From the NCBI GenBank assembly GCA_017620435.1, contig JAFZQL010000028.1:1-9121 (forward strand): a stretch of DNA of 9,121 nt, in the 5' to 3' direction. The notes under the pieces were generated by a model that was given only the letters and a program-made list of their open reading frames with translations, was not told where the DNA came from and made no database searches. Made by a program: the position numbers and the translations under genes. Below are positions 1 through 7,682 of this stretch, piece after piece. How positions within the stretch are numbered: the first letter of the stretch is position 1; every line of letters starts with the position of its first letter. Origin of the DNA: Erysipelotrichaceae bacterium (GTDB lineage Bacteria > Bacillota_I > Bacilli_A > Erysipelotrichales > Erysipelotrichaceae).

Positions 1-1447
1 TACCCTTTTTCTTCAATTCTATCGCTTTTTCGGCAGCCGTCTTATCCGATATGTACGGAATCCTGCCGTTTTGATCCAGGAAAAACGTATCATTTCCTTT
101 TCCCAGCAGCAGGATAGTATCGCCTGTCTTTGCGATAGACACCGCTTTTTTGATCGCATCGAAGCGGTCAAGAATGATTTCCGGATCCAGTCTTCTGAAA
201 TATGTTTTCATCTCCTGCAGGATCTGCATCATGTCTTCGGTAGACGGATCGTCATAAGTCAGAATGACGGTATCCGCTTCTTTATCTGCAATAAGCGCCG
301 TGCCGGGTCTTCTGAGATGGTCTCTGTCGCCGGATGCGCCGAATACGGCAATGATATTCTTATCTTCGGCAGTGATCGATTTCGCAAAAGCAAATACTTT
401 TTCAAAAGAATTCGGCGTAAAAGCATAGTCTACAACAACATTGAAGTCCTGTCCCGCATCGATCAGCTGGCAGCGTCCCGGAGTCGTATCCAGGCTTTCC
501 AGATATGGAAGGATCTTTTCGATCTCATAGCCGTTTTCATTCAGTACGGCAATTACCGCAAGCAGATTATAGATATTGAATTCCGCCAGCAGATTGGTTC
601 TGATGTGATAGACAGCCCCGTCGTGCAGCAGATCGAATTCGCTGTGATCATTGAACAGACATACGTGATCCGCCTTGTAATCGGCATCGTTTTTTATTCC
701 ATAAGTAATGTTGATATTCTTTGACTGTTCCAGAAGTCTTATGCCATACGGATCATCGATGTTGATGATGGCTTTCCCGTTATGATCAAGCATATCGAAA
801 AGAATACATTTTGCCTTGAAATAGCTTTCCATATCGTTGTGGATATCCATGTGATCACTGGTAAGATTGTTGAAAACTGCAGTCGAGAAGCGGACTTGAT
901 CCAGACGGTGCGTCAGAAGTCCTTCGGAAGAGGCTTCCAGAACCAGTACCTGGCATCCGTTGTCGACCATTTCTTTTCCGATCCGGAAAAGTTCATCCGA
1001 CTTCGGTGTCGTCAGATTCATACTGGAATCAATGATTTCTTCGCCATAGCAGTATCCCATCGTCCCGATAGAGCCGCACTTTACGAACTCGGAAATGATG
1101 GAACGAATGATCCAGGCGATCGTCGTTTTCCCGTTGGTTCCGGTAATTCCGATCGTATTCATTTTTTTCGTCGGATAATCGTAGAACGCATTGCAGAAGG
1201 AAACATATGCTTCTGTCGCATCCTTTACTCTGATATAGGCAATACCATCTTTCTGCTGTTCTATTTCATCGGTGTAGACGATTGCGACTGCCCCGTTTTC
1301 GATTGCCTGATCGATGAACCGATGCCCGTCGTTGATCTTCCCTTTCATCGCAAAAAAGATCGAATCCGGATTCTTTTTTCTTGAATCGAACATGATCGAT
1401 CTGATTTCTTTGTCATGCTGAACATTAAATACTTTACTGAGATTCAT
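1..1447 (-). CDS. murE: UDP-N-acetylmuramoyl-tripeptide synthetase MurE (C-terminal end cut by the window)
   Basis: ATP-dependent cytoplasmic Mur ligase that adds the third amino acid to UDP-MurNAc-L-Ala-D-Glu in peptidoglycan synthesis. I translated 482 residues from ATG 1447 to the left edge with no stop; homologues end about here, so only a few residues should be missing. Motifs: FDSRK (20-24), P-loop GITGTNGKTT (100-109), TTP (146-148), EASSEGL (171-177), FNNLTSDHMDIH (192-203), probable carbamylated lysine K213 (KAKCILF), NIYNLLA (291-297), PGRC (323-326), VDYAFTP (339-345) and GASGDRD (370-376). Where meso-diaminopimelate enzymes have DNPR, this one reads DDPS (399-402), and GKGHE reads GKGND (449-453). 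That points away from diaminopimelate, most likely to L-lysine. An in-frame TAA lies just upstream, fixing the start at or after this ATG; no Shine-Dalgarno is evident. It follows the LTA-synthase-like gene after 34 bases that contain half of a hairpin. Confidence 0.93.
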   Translation of the reverse strand, partial: MNLSKVFNVQHDKEIRSIMFDSRKKNPDSIFFAMKGKINDGHRFIDQAIENGAVAIVYTDEIEQQKDGIAYIRVKDATEAYVSFCNAFYDYPTKKMNTIGITGTNGKTTIAWIIRSIISEFVKCGSIGTMGYCYGEEIIDSSMNLTTPKSDELFRIGKEMVDNGCQVLVLEASSEGLLTHRLDQVRFSTAVFNNLTSDHMDIHNDMESYFKAKCILFDMLDHNGKAIINIDDPYGIRLLEQSKNINITYGIKNDADYKADHVCLFNDHSEFDLLHDGAVYHIRTNLLAEFNIYNLLAVIAVLNENGYEIEKILPYLESLDTTPGRCQLIDAGQDFNVVVDYAFTPNSFEKVFAFAKSITAEDKNIIAVFGASGDRDHLRRPGTALIADKEADTVILTYDDPSTEDMMQILQEMKTYFRRLDPEIILDRFDAIKKAVSIAKTGDTILLLGKGNDTFFLDQNGRIPYISDKTAAEKAIELKKKG

Positions 1448-1472
1448 AGCGGTTTATACATGCAGAAACAGA

Positions 1473-1499
1473 ATATGCAGTCTATTTCGGACTGCATAT
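1473..1499 (-). terminator. Perfect 10-bp hairpin across the LTA-synthase stop codon; possible weak terminator or attenuator
   Basis: ATATGCAGTC (1473-1482) and GACTGCATAT (1490-1499) are exact inverted copies with a 7-base loop. In the minus-strand transcript the hairpin covers the last coding triplets and the TAG stop of the LTA-synthase-like gene. It is followed by a pyrimidine-rich TTCTGTTTCTG rather than a clean run of T. It could be a weak intrinsic terminator, an mRNA 3'-end protector or an attenuator before murE. The structure is seen directly; the role is inference. Confidence 0.45.
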
Positions 1500-3458
1500 G
1501 CTTCTTCTCTTGGAGAAATAGTCTTCATCAAATATCAGATAAGATATCTTTATCGTATTCTGAACATAGGTATTCGTCTTCATGATCTGATTTTCATCAG
1601 GTGTATTATTCGGATCGGCAGGCGTGAACTTTTCGGTAGTCGCATCGTAAACGCCTGTTTCGTTCAGCCAGTTGCCGCTCGGGAATATAACCGTATTGCT
1701 TCCGCTGTAGGCATCGATGCCCATGTAAAGTCTAGGATCGTAGTTGAGATTGAACAGATTGGCGATCGTCGGAACATGGTCAAGCGTCGAGCAGTAATTG
1801 TAGTTGACATTCTTGGCTGTTGATGGATTGTAGATCACAAACGGAGAACGGTACTGTCCGTATTCGCCGGAACGGTCAGGATTGATCCAGTGCGTATATT
1901 CCATGATCCTGTCGTACGGAGTCTCCTGATAGCTGATCCAGTAAGGACGGTGGTCGCAATAGAAACAGATAACGGTAGTATCTGCGATTCCTTTTTCTTC
2001 CAGATAATCCAGCAGAACTTTCATGCCGTTGTCAAAATCCATGCATTTGGACATGTAACGCTTGTAGTCGTACGGCCAGTCAGGATGCACTGCATTTACT
2101 TCTTCAAGATAATAGTCTCCCCAGTAAGAAGATTCGTCATAAGGGAAATGCATGACCGAAGTTATGATATCGCAAAAGAACTTGCCGTTTGTTTCTTCGA
2201 TATGCTTGATTGCCTGTTCAATCAGCATCGTATCGGACTGCCAGCCGTTGGTATGTTTGATCGAAGTATCCTGCCAGATATCATCGATATCGTAGTATTC
2301 ATCGACACCCAAAGCAGGAAGAATGACTTTACGGTCATAGAATTCATCTCTCCAGTTGTGTAAACCGAATGTCGTATATCCCTGGTTCTTAAACAGATAC
2401 GGTAGAGCTTCATAGAATTCAACACCTGCCACATAGTTCGGCGTACATACATTGACATAAGGGAAGATCGAAGTATAGGATACAAATTCCGATTCTCCTG
2501 TCGCGCAGGAATAGACTGGCGTGTAATGATTGTAGAACGTCAGTCCTTCATTGTACATCTTGTACAGGGTCGGCGTCAGATCCTTGTCGATCATCATGTA
2601 GTCACCGGCTTCGACCATGAAATAAATGAAGTTGTAGCCTTCAAAGATTCCGGTCATATCGTTCGGCTGGGTTACAGACTTGCTCATCAGATACTTGTCG
2701 ATCATCTGCATGTTGGAATTCTCTTCGCTTTCCGCGATCTTTTTCCATTCCGTATCATTGATCTTTCTGGTTTTAACGACCGTTTCCGGAACTTCCGGTT
2801 CATCCGGTTCATCCGGAATATCGATCACGATCTGTTCAGGCGCCTTATATACCAGTGCACTGAGATCTCGGAAAAAGAAATGCTCGATACCCGTCTTATC
2901 GATCAGGATATCTTTATTTGAGAAAGTATCGTATATCGTCGACAGCGGGGTCATGCCGCTGCCCAGATTAAACACCGGGATCATAAGCAGAAAGGACAGG
3001 ATGCACAATATCAGCGGCAGCTGAAACGGACCTTTTGCGTTGAATCTGACAAATCTGAACAGAAGGATATAGATCAGAATCGTTAACAGGCATAAATAGA
3101 AGATCGGCTTGGCATTGGAAAGAAATATCAGCGCATACTGGGCGATCCTTCCGGCACCGTCGGAAACTGTTCCGAAGGAATAGAAATCTCCCATGAAATT
3201 CTTGAATATCAGTTCCACAAACGTATAGAGACTGAACCACATCACAATGATCAGTCCGACTATGAAATAGACCTTACGACTCTTGAATCTGGTACAGATA
3301 AAACTGATCAGTAAGGAAAAGAACTGAACAAACAGAAACATTCTTAGAATATTGAAGAAATCGTAACCTTTAAACTGAATCAGATGGAAAACGATTTCCA
3401 GATAAAGCAATGGAATCAGTAAATAGAGAAATCTTAAATCTAACTTGTATTTCTTCAT
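1482..3458 (-). CDS. LTA synthase family membrane phosphoglycerol transferase (sulfatase fold)
   Basis: Probably polymerises or transfers glycerol phosphate from phosphatidylglycerol onto a glycolipid or related acceptor outside the membrane, as LtaS does. The 658-residue protein has about five N-terminal membrane segments (near 9-28, 38-56, 62-84, 116-138 and 146-163), then an extracytoplasmic alkaline-phosphatase-superfamily domain; LtaS has the same plan and a similar size (646 residues in S. aureus). Matching active-site positions are E283 (FMVEAG), nucleophile T320 (SCATGESEF), R376 (FYDR), H437 (VMHFPYD) and D502/H503 (CDHRPYW). An acidic, proline-rich linker (about 212-226) joins the two parts. 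The extracytoplasmic domain has seven cysteines, two beside active-site residues (C318, C501), which is unusual for exported Firmicutes proteins. The ATG overlaps the xerC stop (ATGA), so translation is probably coupled. Whether it is the main LtaS or a paralogue (primase or modifier) cannot be decided here. Confidence 0.88.
   Translation of the reverse strand: MKKYKLDLRFLYLLIPLLYLEIVFHLIQFKGYDFFNILRMFLFVQFFSLLISFICTRFKSRKVYFIVGLIIVMWFSLYTFVELIFKNFMGDFYSFGTVSDGAGRIAQYALIFLSNAKPIFYLCLLTILIYILLFRFVRFNAKGPFQLPLILCILSFLLMIPVFNLGSGMTPLSTIYDTFSNKDILIDKTGIEHFFFRDLSALVYKAPEQIVIDIPDEPDEPEVPETVVKTRKINDTEWKKIAESEENSNMQMIDKYLMSKSVTQPNDMTGIFEGYNFIYFMVEAGDYMMIDKDLTPTLYKMYNEGLTFYNHYTPVYSCATGESEFVSYTSIFPYVNVCTPNYVAGVEFYEALPYLFKNQGYTTFGLHNWRDEFYDRKVILPALGVDEYYDIDDIWQDTSIKHTNGWQSDTMLIEQAIKHIEETNGKFFCDIITSVMHFPYDESSYWGDYYLEEVNAVHPDWPYDYKRYMSKCMDFDNGMKVLLDYLEEKGIADTTVICFYCDHRPYWISYQETPYDRIMEYTHWINPDRSGEYGQYRSPFVIYNPSTAKNVNYNYCSTLDHVPTIANLFNLNYDPRLYMGIDAYSGSNTVIFPSGNWLNETGVYDATTEKFTPADPNNTPDENQIMKTNTYVQNTIKISYLIFDEDYFSKRRSICSPK
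2794..2816 (-). repeat. Short tandem 9-bp repeat coding an Asp-Glu-Pro linker
   Basis: Plus-strand unit TCCGGTTCA occurs twice in tandem (2794-2802 and 2803-2811), followed by a partial third copy TCCGG. On the coding strand it specifies the repeated D-E-P of the linker between the membrane part and the catalytic domain of the LTA-synthase-like protein. Such repeats can gain or lose units and change linker length without shifting the frame. Confidence 0.75.
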
Positions 3459-4357
3459 TTTGCATGTGGATGCGCCTTTTTCACCGCATTTTTCAGTCTA
3501 TCGAACGTCAGATGGGTATAGAGCTGCGTCGTAGAGAGATTCTCATGACCCAGCAGTTCCTGTACGGTCCTAAGATCGGCACCGTTATCCAGCAGATGCG
3601 TTGCGAATGAATGTCGCAGCATATGCGGATGGATATCGATCTCCAGGCCTGCACTGGTTCTGACATCTTCAAGCAGGAGCTGAACGCTCCTAGGTGATAT
3701 TCTACCACGGCGTGTAGAAACAAACAAATAAGGAAAACCGTAATCCGCATATCTGCTTCTGTATTCCTTCAGATAATGGCTGATGATATCGTTGAGTGCC
3801 GGATAATAAGGGATCAGACGTTCCTTGTTCCCTTTACCGATCACTCTTACCAGCATCTGTTCCCTGTCCAGATCATCCAGTTTCAGGTCGCAGCATTCCG
3901 AGATACGCAATCCGCAGGCGTAAATCAGCTCAATGATACATCTGTTCCTTAACTCGATCGGATCTTCCATGTCAAAGACATTCAGTATCCTGCTGATCTG
4001 ATCGATCGTCAGAACATCCGGTAGATGCTTCTCGACATGGATCTTTCTGAAACTGGAAAAAGGATTCTTGCTGCAGATCTTCCTTTCACACAGATAACGG
4101 TAGAAAGAACGCAAAGAACTCATATTTCTGGCATAAGTCGAATTCGAGATCTTTCCTCTGGTGATCTTTCCGGTTCTTAATTCACTGATGTAGTCAAAAA
4201 CAGTATCTTTTTCTACTTTAGAGAAATCATCAATACCCTTCTCATCTAGATATTCAACAAACCTGCGGATATCTCTTCCGTAAGAATCAGCCGTCGCATC
4301 GGAACCGCTGCCTTTATCTTTTATGTAGACAATGAATTCATCGAGAAGCTCATACAT
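3455..4357 (-). CDS. xerC: Tyrosine recombinase XerC/CodV type
   Basis: Site-specific recombinase expected to work with XerD at the dif site, with FtsK, to resolve chromosome dimers before division. The 300-residue protein has the standard two-domain layout: an N-terminal SAM-like core-binding domain (about 1-90) and a C-terminal catalytic domain (about 110-295). All six catalytic positions are present: R151 (ACGLRISE), K175 (GKGNKERLIP), H245 and R248 (HPHMLRHSFATH), H271 (LLGHENLSTTQ) and nucleophile Y280 (LYTH). Size and the intact motifs argue for a housekeeping Xer protein rather than a phage or transposon integrase. XerC versus XerD is assigned by position after trmFO, as with codV in Bacillus; sequence alone does not settle it for me. 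It starts within the trmFO stop (8-base overlap) with a good AAAGGAG site, and its TGA overlaps the next ATG by 4 bases. Confidence 0.93.
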   Translation of the reverse strand: MYELLDEFIVYIKDKGSGSDATADSYGRDIRRFVEYLDEKGIDDFSKVEKDTVFDYISELRTGKITRGKISNSTYARNMSSLRSFYRYLCERKICSKNPFSSFRKIHVEKHLPDVLTIDQISRILNVFDMEDPIELRNRCIIELIYACGLRISECCDLKLDDLDREQMLVRVIGKGNKERLIPYYPALNDIISHYLKEYRSRYADYGFPYLFVSTRRGRISPRSVQLLLEDVRTSAGLEIDIHPHMLRHSFATHLLDNGADLRTVQELLGHENLSTTQLYTHLTFDRLKNAVKKAHPHAK

Positions 4358-5642
4358 TTTCAGCGAACTCCTTTACTGTATTCAAGGCATGTTCTACATA
4401 GAACGCTCTTTTATCCTTCTTTGAACCGGAATAATCCAGACGGAAAATACCGAAATTCGCATTCATCGGTTCCAGTTCTGTAATGTTCTGATCGGAAATG
4501 TAGTTCGCCATGGCTCCCATCATCGTATCGGAGCCAAGTACACATTCAGCTTCATTCTTCAGATACCGCGAAAGCTGTATCGCAGCGTACAGACCGCTGG
4601 CAGCCGATTCAACATAGCCTTCAACACCAGATATCTGACCGGCGATAAACAGATTAGGATAGTTGATGAACTGATATTTGTTATTAATAATACCCGGAGA
4701 ATTGACATAGGTATTCCGGTGCATGACGCCGTAGCGTACGATACGGACATCGTGCAAGGCCGGAACTTTCTTTAATACATCTTCCTGTGCTTTGAACGTC
4801 AGATGTGTCTGGAATCCGACAACATTGTATAAAGTATCGATCGCGTTGTCTTTTCTAAGCTGAACGACCGCATACGGACGGACTCCGTCATGTTCTAGTC
4901 CGACCGGTTTCATCGGACCGAACAGTAGCGTTTTAATGCCTCTTCTGGCCATTTCCTCAAAAGGCATGCAGCCTTCAAAATACTTTTCATCATCGATCTC
5001 ATGAACATCGATCTTTTTTGCTTCGATAATCGTACGATAGAAGTCTTCGAATTCTTCCTTCGTTAACGGACAGTTGATGTAGTCTCCCGTATTCTCTTCA
5101 TCGTAACGGGACTTATAGTACGCATGATTAAAGTCAATTGAGTCCTTTTCAACGATCGGTGATACGGCATCATAAAAGTGCAGAAAACTGTTTCCACACA
5201 GTTTTCCCAATGCTTCGGCCAGTTTTCCTTCACAAAGAGGACCGGCGGCAATGATCGTTGGAATTTTTGGATCTATTTCAGTTATTTCTTCATGAATAAC
5301 ATGAATGTTCCGATTGTTTTCTATCTGCTGCGTAATATAGTCAGAAAAACCGTTGCGGTCAACGGCTAAGGATTTACCGGCAGGAATTCTGTACTGATCG
5401 GCGGCAGACATGATCAGTGAATCCAGGATGCGCATTTCTTCTTTCAAAAGACCGACGGCGTTGTTCAGATCATCGCTTCTTAAAGAATTCGAACAGATCA
5501 GTTCAGCAAACCTGTCGGTTTTAAAAGCCGCATGTCTTTTGACAGGCTTCTGTTCATACAGATCGACTTCGATTCCTCTTTTTGCCAGCTGATAGGCGGC
5601 TTCGCATCCTGCCAGACCGGCTCCGATCACTCTAGCTTTCAT
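4350..5642 (-). CDS. trmFO: Folate-dependent tRNA (uracil-54-C5)-methyltransferase TrmFO
   Basis: Flavoprotein that makes m5U54 in the T-loop of tRNA, using 5,10-methylenetetrahydrofolate as carbon donor and reduced FAD and NAD(P)H as reductant; the Gram-positive counterpart of SAM-dependent TrmA. The FAD-binding GxGxxG motif VIGAGLAG is at residues 5-12, followed by EAAYQLAKRG. Family motifs include LICSNSLRSD (48-57, C50), NCPLTKEEF (190-198), FEGCMPFEEMARRG (222-235, C225) and the C-terminal FIAGQISGVEGYVESAASG. The two cysteines match those implicated in catalysis in the B. subtilis enzyme (Cys53 and Cys226). Starting at ATG 5642 gives 430 residues, as expected for the family (about 435). 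The frame extends upstream to a TTG at 5687, but those 15 extra residues precede the FAD motif, lie inside topA and have no family counterpart. No strong Shine-Dalgarno is seen, so coupling to topA is likely. Its end overlaps xerC by 8 bases. Confidence 0.97.
   Translation of the reverse strand: MKARVIGAGLAGCEAAYQLAKRGIEVDLYEQKPVKRHAAFKTDRFAELICSNSLRSDDLNNAVGLLKEEMRILDSLIMSAADQYRIPAGKSLAVDRNGFSDYITQQIENNRNIHVIHEEITEIDPKIPTIIAAGPLCEGKLAEALGKLCGNSFLHFYDAVSPIVEKDSIDFNHAYYKSRYDEENTGDYINCPLTKEEFEDFYRTIIEAKKIDVHEIDDEKYFEGCMPFEEMARRGIKTLLFGPMKPVGLEHDGVRPYAVVQLRKDNAIDTLYNVVGFQTHLTFKAQEDVLKKVPALHDVRIVRYGVMHRNTYVNSPGIINNKYQFINYPNLFIAGQISGVEGYVESAASGLYAAIQLSRYLKNEAECVLGSDTMMGAMANYISDQNITELEPMNANFGIFRLDYSGSKKDKRAFYVEHALNTVKEFAENV
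4368..4374 (-). promoter_or_regulatory. Ribosome binding site of xerC inside trmFO
   Basis: AAAGGAG on the minus strand, 10 bases upstream of the recombinase ATG (4357) and inside the last codons of trmFO. It is one of the clearest Shine-Dalgarno sequences in the window and supports the ATG that overlaps the trmFO stop codon. Confidence 0.65.
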
Positions 5643-7641
5643 TGTCTTTATTTCTTGAAATACGTTTTCTTCTTTCCTGTCCTTCAATCGGTTCGATATA
5701 GCTGCATTTCGGATAACCGGAACAGCCGATAAAGTAGGTTCCGTATCTGGATTTGCGTTTTAACAGCGGTTTGCCGCATTGCGGACATGTCCTTCCGGTA
5801 TCTTCCGGCGTTTCTTTTTTTATCAAAGATTCATGCCATCTGCAGGTCGGATAATTGATACAGGACTTGAATTTTCCATACTTTCCGTTACGGATGACGA
5901 TATCTCCGCCGCATTCCGGACAGATCTCTCCGGTCTTTTCCGGCTGCAGTTTCTCCATCGATTCATAGGCGGATTCTACCAGAGGCTGGAATTCATCGTA
6001 GAATTTCTGCAGTGCTTCTGTACTGTCAAGTCTGTTTTCAGCGATCTCATCCAGTTCCGATTCCATATCTGCTGTATATTTGACATTTATGACGGAAAGA
6101 AAGTATTCTCTCAGTTTTTCATCGGTAATGATGCCCTGCTTTGTCGGGAAGAAAAATTTCGTCTTACCCGAATCACTGGCTTTCTTCAGTTCGACATAGT
6201 TTCTTTTTACGATCGTATCGATGATCGTCGCATAGGTAGACGGTCTGCCGACCCCTTCTTCTTCCAGAGCCTTGATCAGTCTTGCTTCCGTATATCTTGA
6301 TGGAGCTTCCGTAAAATGCTGCAGTTTCTCTATTTTCTTTGCCTTGAGTACATCGTTCTTTTCCAGTTTAGGAAGAATGATGTCTTTCGACTTGTCGTAA
6401 TCGCTGTAGATTTTCAGGAATCCGTCGAATTCCATTTTGGATCCGGATACGGTAAACAGATATTCATTATTGTTGAACGTATAGGTAACGCTGCTGAAAA
6501 CGGCATCGGCCATTAAGGAGGCCAGAGCTCTGATATAGATAAACTTATACAGACGGTACTGATCGTTTGACAGATACGGTTTTACGGATTCCGGATCGTT
6601 GGAAAGACTTGTAGGTCTTATCGCTTCATGGGCATCCTGTGAGCCTTCGTCGTTTTTTACCCGATAAAAACCTTTGTATTCTTTTCCGTATTCCTTTTCG
6701 ATCTTATCCATGGCGGAAGCGATGAATTCTTTAGAAAGCCTGGTCGAATCGGTACGCATATAGGTGATCAGACCCTGTGCTCCGTTTTTCAGTTCGACGC
6801 CTTCATACAGAGTCTGTGCCACCATCATGGTCTTTTTCGAACCGAAACCCAGTTTGATGGAAGCTTCCTGCTGCAGCGTAGAGGTAATGAAAGGCAGAAA
6901 AGCGGAACGTTTCTTGGATTTCTCGCTGATATCGCTCAGGATGAAATCTTCTCCAAGAGCATTCAGGATCTCGTCAGCCTGCACTTCATTCTTTATCTCT
7001 ATCTTTTTGTTTCTGTATTTTGTCAGTTCCGTATCCAGACTTTTATCCAGTTTTGCACCGATGGTCCAGTATTCTTCCGGTACAAAGGCATTGATTTCTT
7101 TTTCCCGGTCGCAGATCATTCGCAAGGCGATAGACTGCACTCTTCCTGCCGATTTGGATCCGATCTTCTTCTGCAGCAGTTTAGACAGCTTAAAACCGAT
7201 GATCCTGTCCAGGATCCTTCTGGTTTCCTGCGATCTTACCAGAGCCATATCGATTGTACGCGGTTCTTCCAGAGCGTTGATTACTGCATTTCTGGTGATT
7301 TCATTGAATACGATACGGTTCTTGTCATCCGGATTCAGTCCCAGTTCTCTTGCCAGATGCCAGGAGATCGCTTCTCCTTCCCTATCCGGGTCTGTTGCCA
7401 GATAGACGAAATCGGCATTCCTGACCTGCTGTTTCAGCTGTTTTACGACATTCTTTTTATCTTCCGAGATCTCATAAGTCGGCTTAAAACCGTTCTCAAT
7501 ATCTACACCAAGTCCTTCTTTTCCCTTTGTTGCCAGATCGCAGATGTGGCCCTTGGAAGAAGTAACAGTGTAGTCTTTTCCGAGATACTTTTCGATCGTT
7601 TTTGATTTGGATGGCGATTCTACAATAACCAGATTTTTCAT
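5632..7641 (-). CDS. topA: DNA topoisomerase I (type IA)
   Basis: Relaxes negative supercoils by cutting and rejoining one DNA strand through a 5'-phosphotyrosine link; cytoplasmic and normally essential for supercoil balance. The 669-residue protein is full length (B. subtilis TopA is about 690). The N-terminal TOPRIM domain has IVESPSK (E8) and ATDPDREGE (82-90, with the metal-binding D84, D86 and E88). SAGRVQS follows at 164-170. The active-site region ITYMRTDSTR (292-301) places the catalytic tyrosine at Y294 and the supporting arginine at R296. HEAIRPT (338-344) and GVGRPSTYA (463-471) are typical. Two C-terminal four-cysteine zinc ribbons are intact: C574/C577/C594/C600 and C619/C622/C640/C646. 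The start is supported by the canonical opening MKNLVIVESPSK and a good AAAGG site. The stop overlaps the trmFO start by 11 bases. Confidence 0.98.
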   Translation of the reverse strand: MKNLVIVESPSKSKTIEKYLGKDYTVTSSKGHICDLATKGKEGLGVDIENGFKPTYEISEDKKNVVKQLKQQVRNADFVYLATDPDREGEAISWHLARELGLNPDDKNRIVFNEITRNAVINALEEPRTIDMALVRSQETRRILDRIIGFKLSKLLQKKIGSKSAGRVQSIALRMICDREKEINAFVPEEYWTIGAKLDKSLDTELTKYRNKKIEIKNEVQADEILNALGEDFILSDISEKSKKRSAFLPFITSTLQQEASIKLGFGSKKTMMVAQTLYEGVELKNGAQGLITYMRTDSTRLSKEFIASAMDKIEKEYGKEYKGFYRVKNDEGSQDAHEAIRPTSLSNDPESVKPYLSNDQYRLYKFIYIRALASLMADAVFSSVTYTFNNNEYLFTVSGSKMEFDGFLKIYSDYDKSKDIILPKLEKNDVLKAKKIEKLQHFTEAPSRYTEARLIKALEEEGVGRPSTYATIIDTIVKRNYVELKKASDSGKTKFFFPTKQGIITDEKLREYFLSVINVKYTADMESELDEIAENRLDSTEALQKFYDEFQPLVESAYESMEKLQPEKTGEICPECGGDIVIRNGKYGKFKSCINYPTCRWHESLIKKETPEDTGRTCPQCGKPLLKRKSRYGTYFIGCSGYPKCSYIEPIEGQERRKRISRNKDNES

Positions 7642-7648
7642 ATGTTTA

Positions 7649-7653
7649 CCTTT
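7649..7653 (-). promoter_or_regulatory. Ribosome binding site of topA
   Basis: AAAGG on the minus strand ends 7 bases before the topA ATG (7641). It lies in the 41-base dprA-topA gap (7642-7682), which also holds an imperfect direct repeat, CTTTAACAATT at 7650-7660 and CTTTACACAATT at 7667-7678 (plus-strand reading). I see no convincing promoter there. Confidence 0.6.
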
Positions 7654-7682
7654 AACAATTCCCTATCTTTACACAATTTATT

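Noticed and set aside
71..1384. Long plus-strand open frames at 71-724 and 782-1384
   Set aside because: They are antisense to a fully readable MurE on the minus strand, resemble no family, and the frame is kept open by the codon usage of murE.
3455..4357. Possible phage or integron integrase
   Set aside because: Size, full Xer-type catalytic set and position after trmFO fit a housekeeping XerC/CodV; no attachment sites, excisionase or cargo nearby.
5183..5206. Perfect 8-bp inverted repeat GAAAACTG ... CAGTTTTC
   Set aside because: Lies in the middle of trmFO in conserved coding sequence with no following T-run; most likely chance.
5779..6516. Plus-strand open frames opposite topA
   Set aside because: topA reads through with all motifs on the other strand; the plus-strand products show no recognisable domain and no ribosome binding context.
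6764..7405. 213-residue plus-strand open frame
   Set aside because: Serine-rich, low-information antisense product of topA; no motif, no promoter, no conserved start.
7642..7682. Possible promoter or operator in the dprA-topA gap, from the imperfect direct repeat
   Set aside because: No pair of -35 and -10 boxes with sensible spacing is visible and the repeat is short and imperfect; only the ribosome binding site is well supported.
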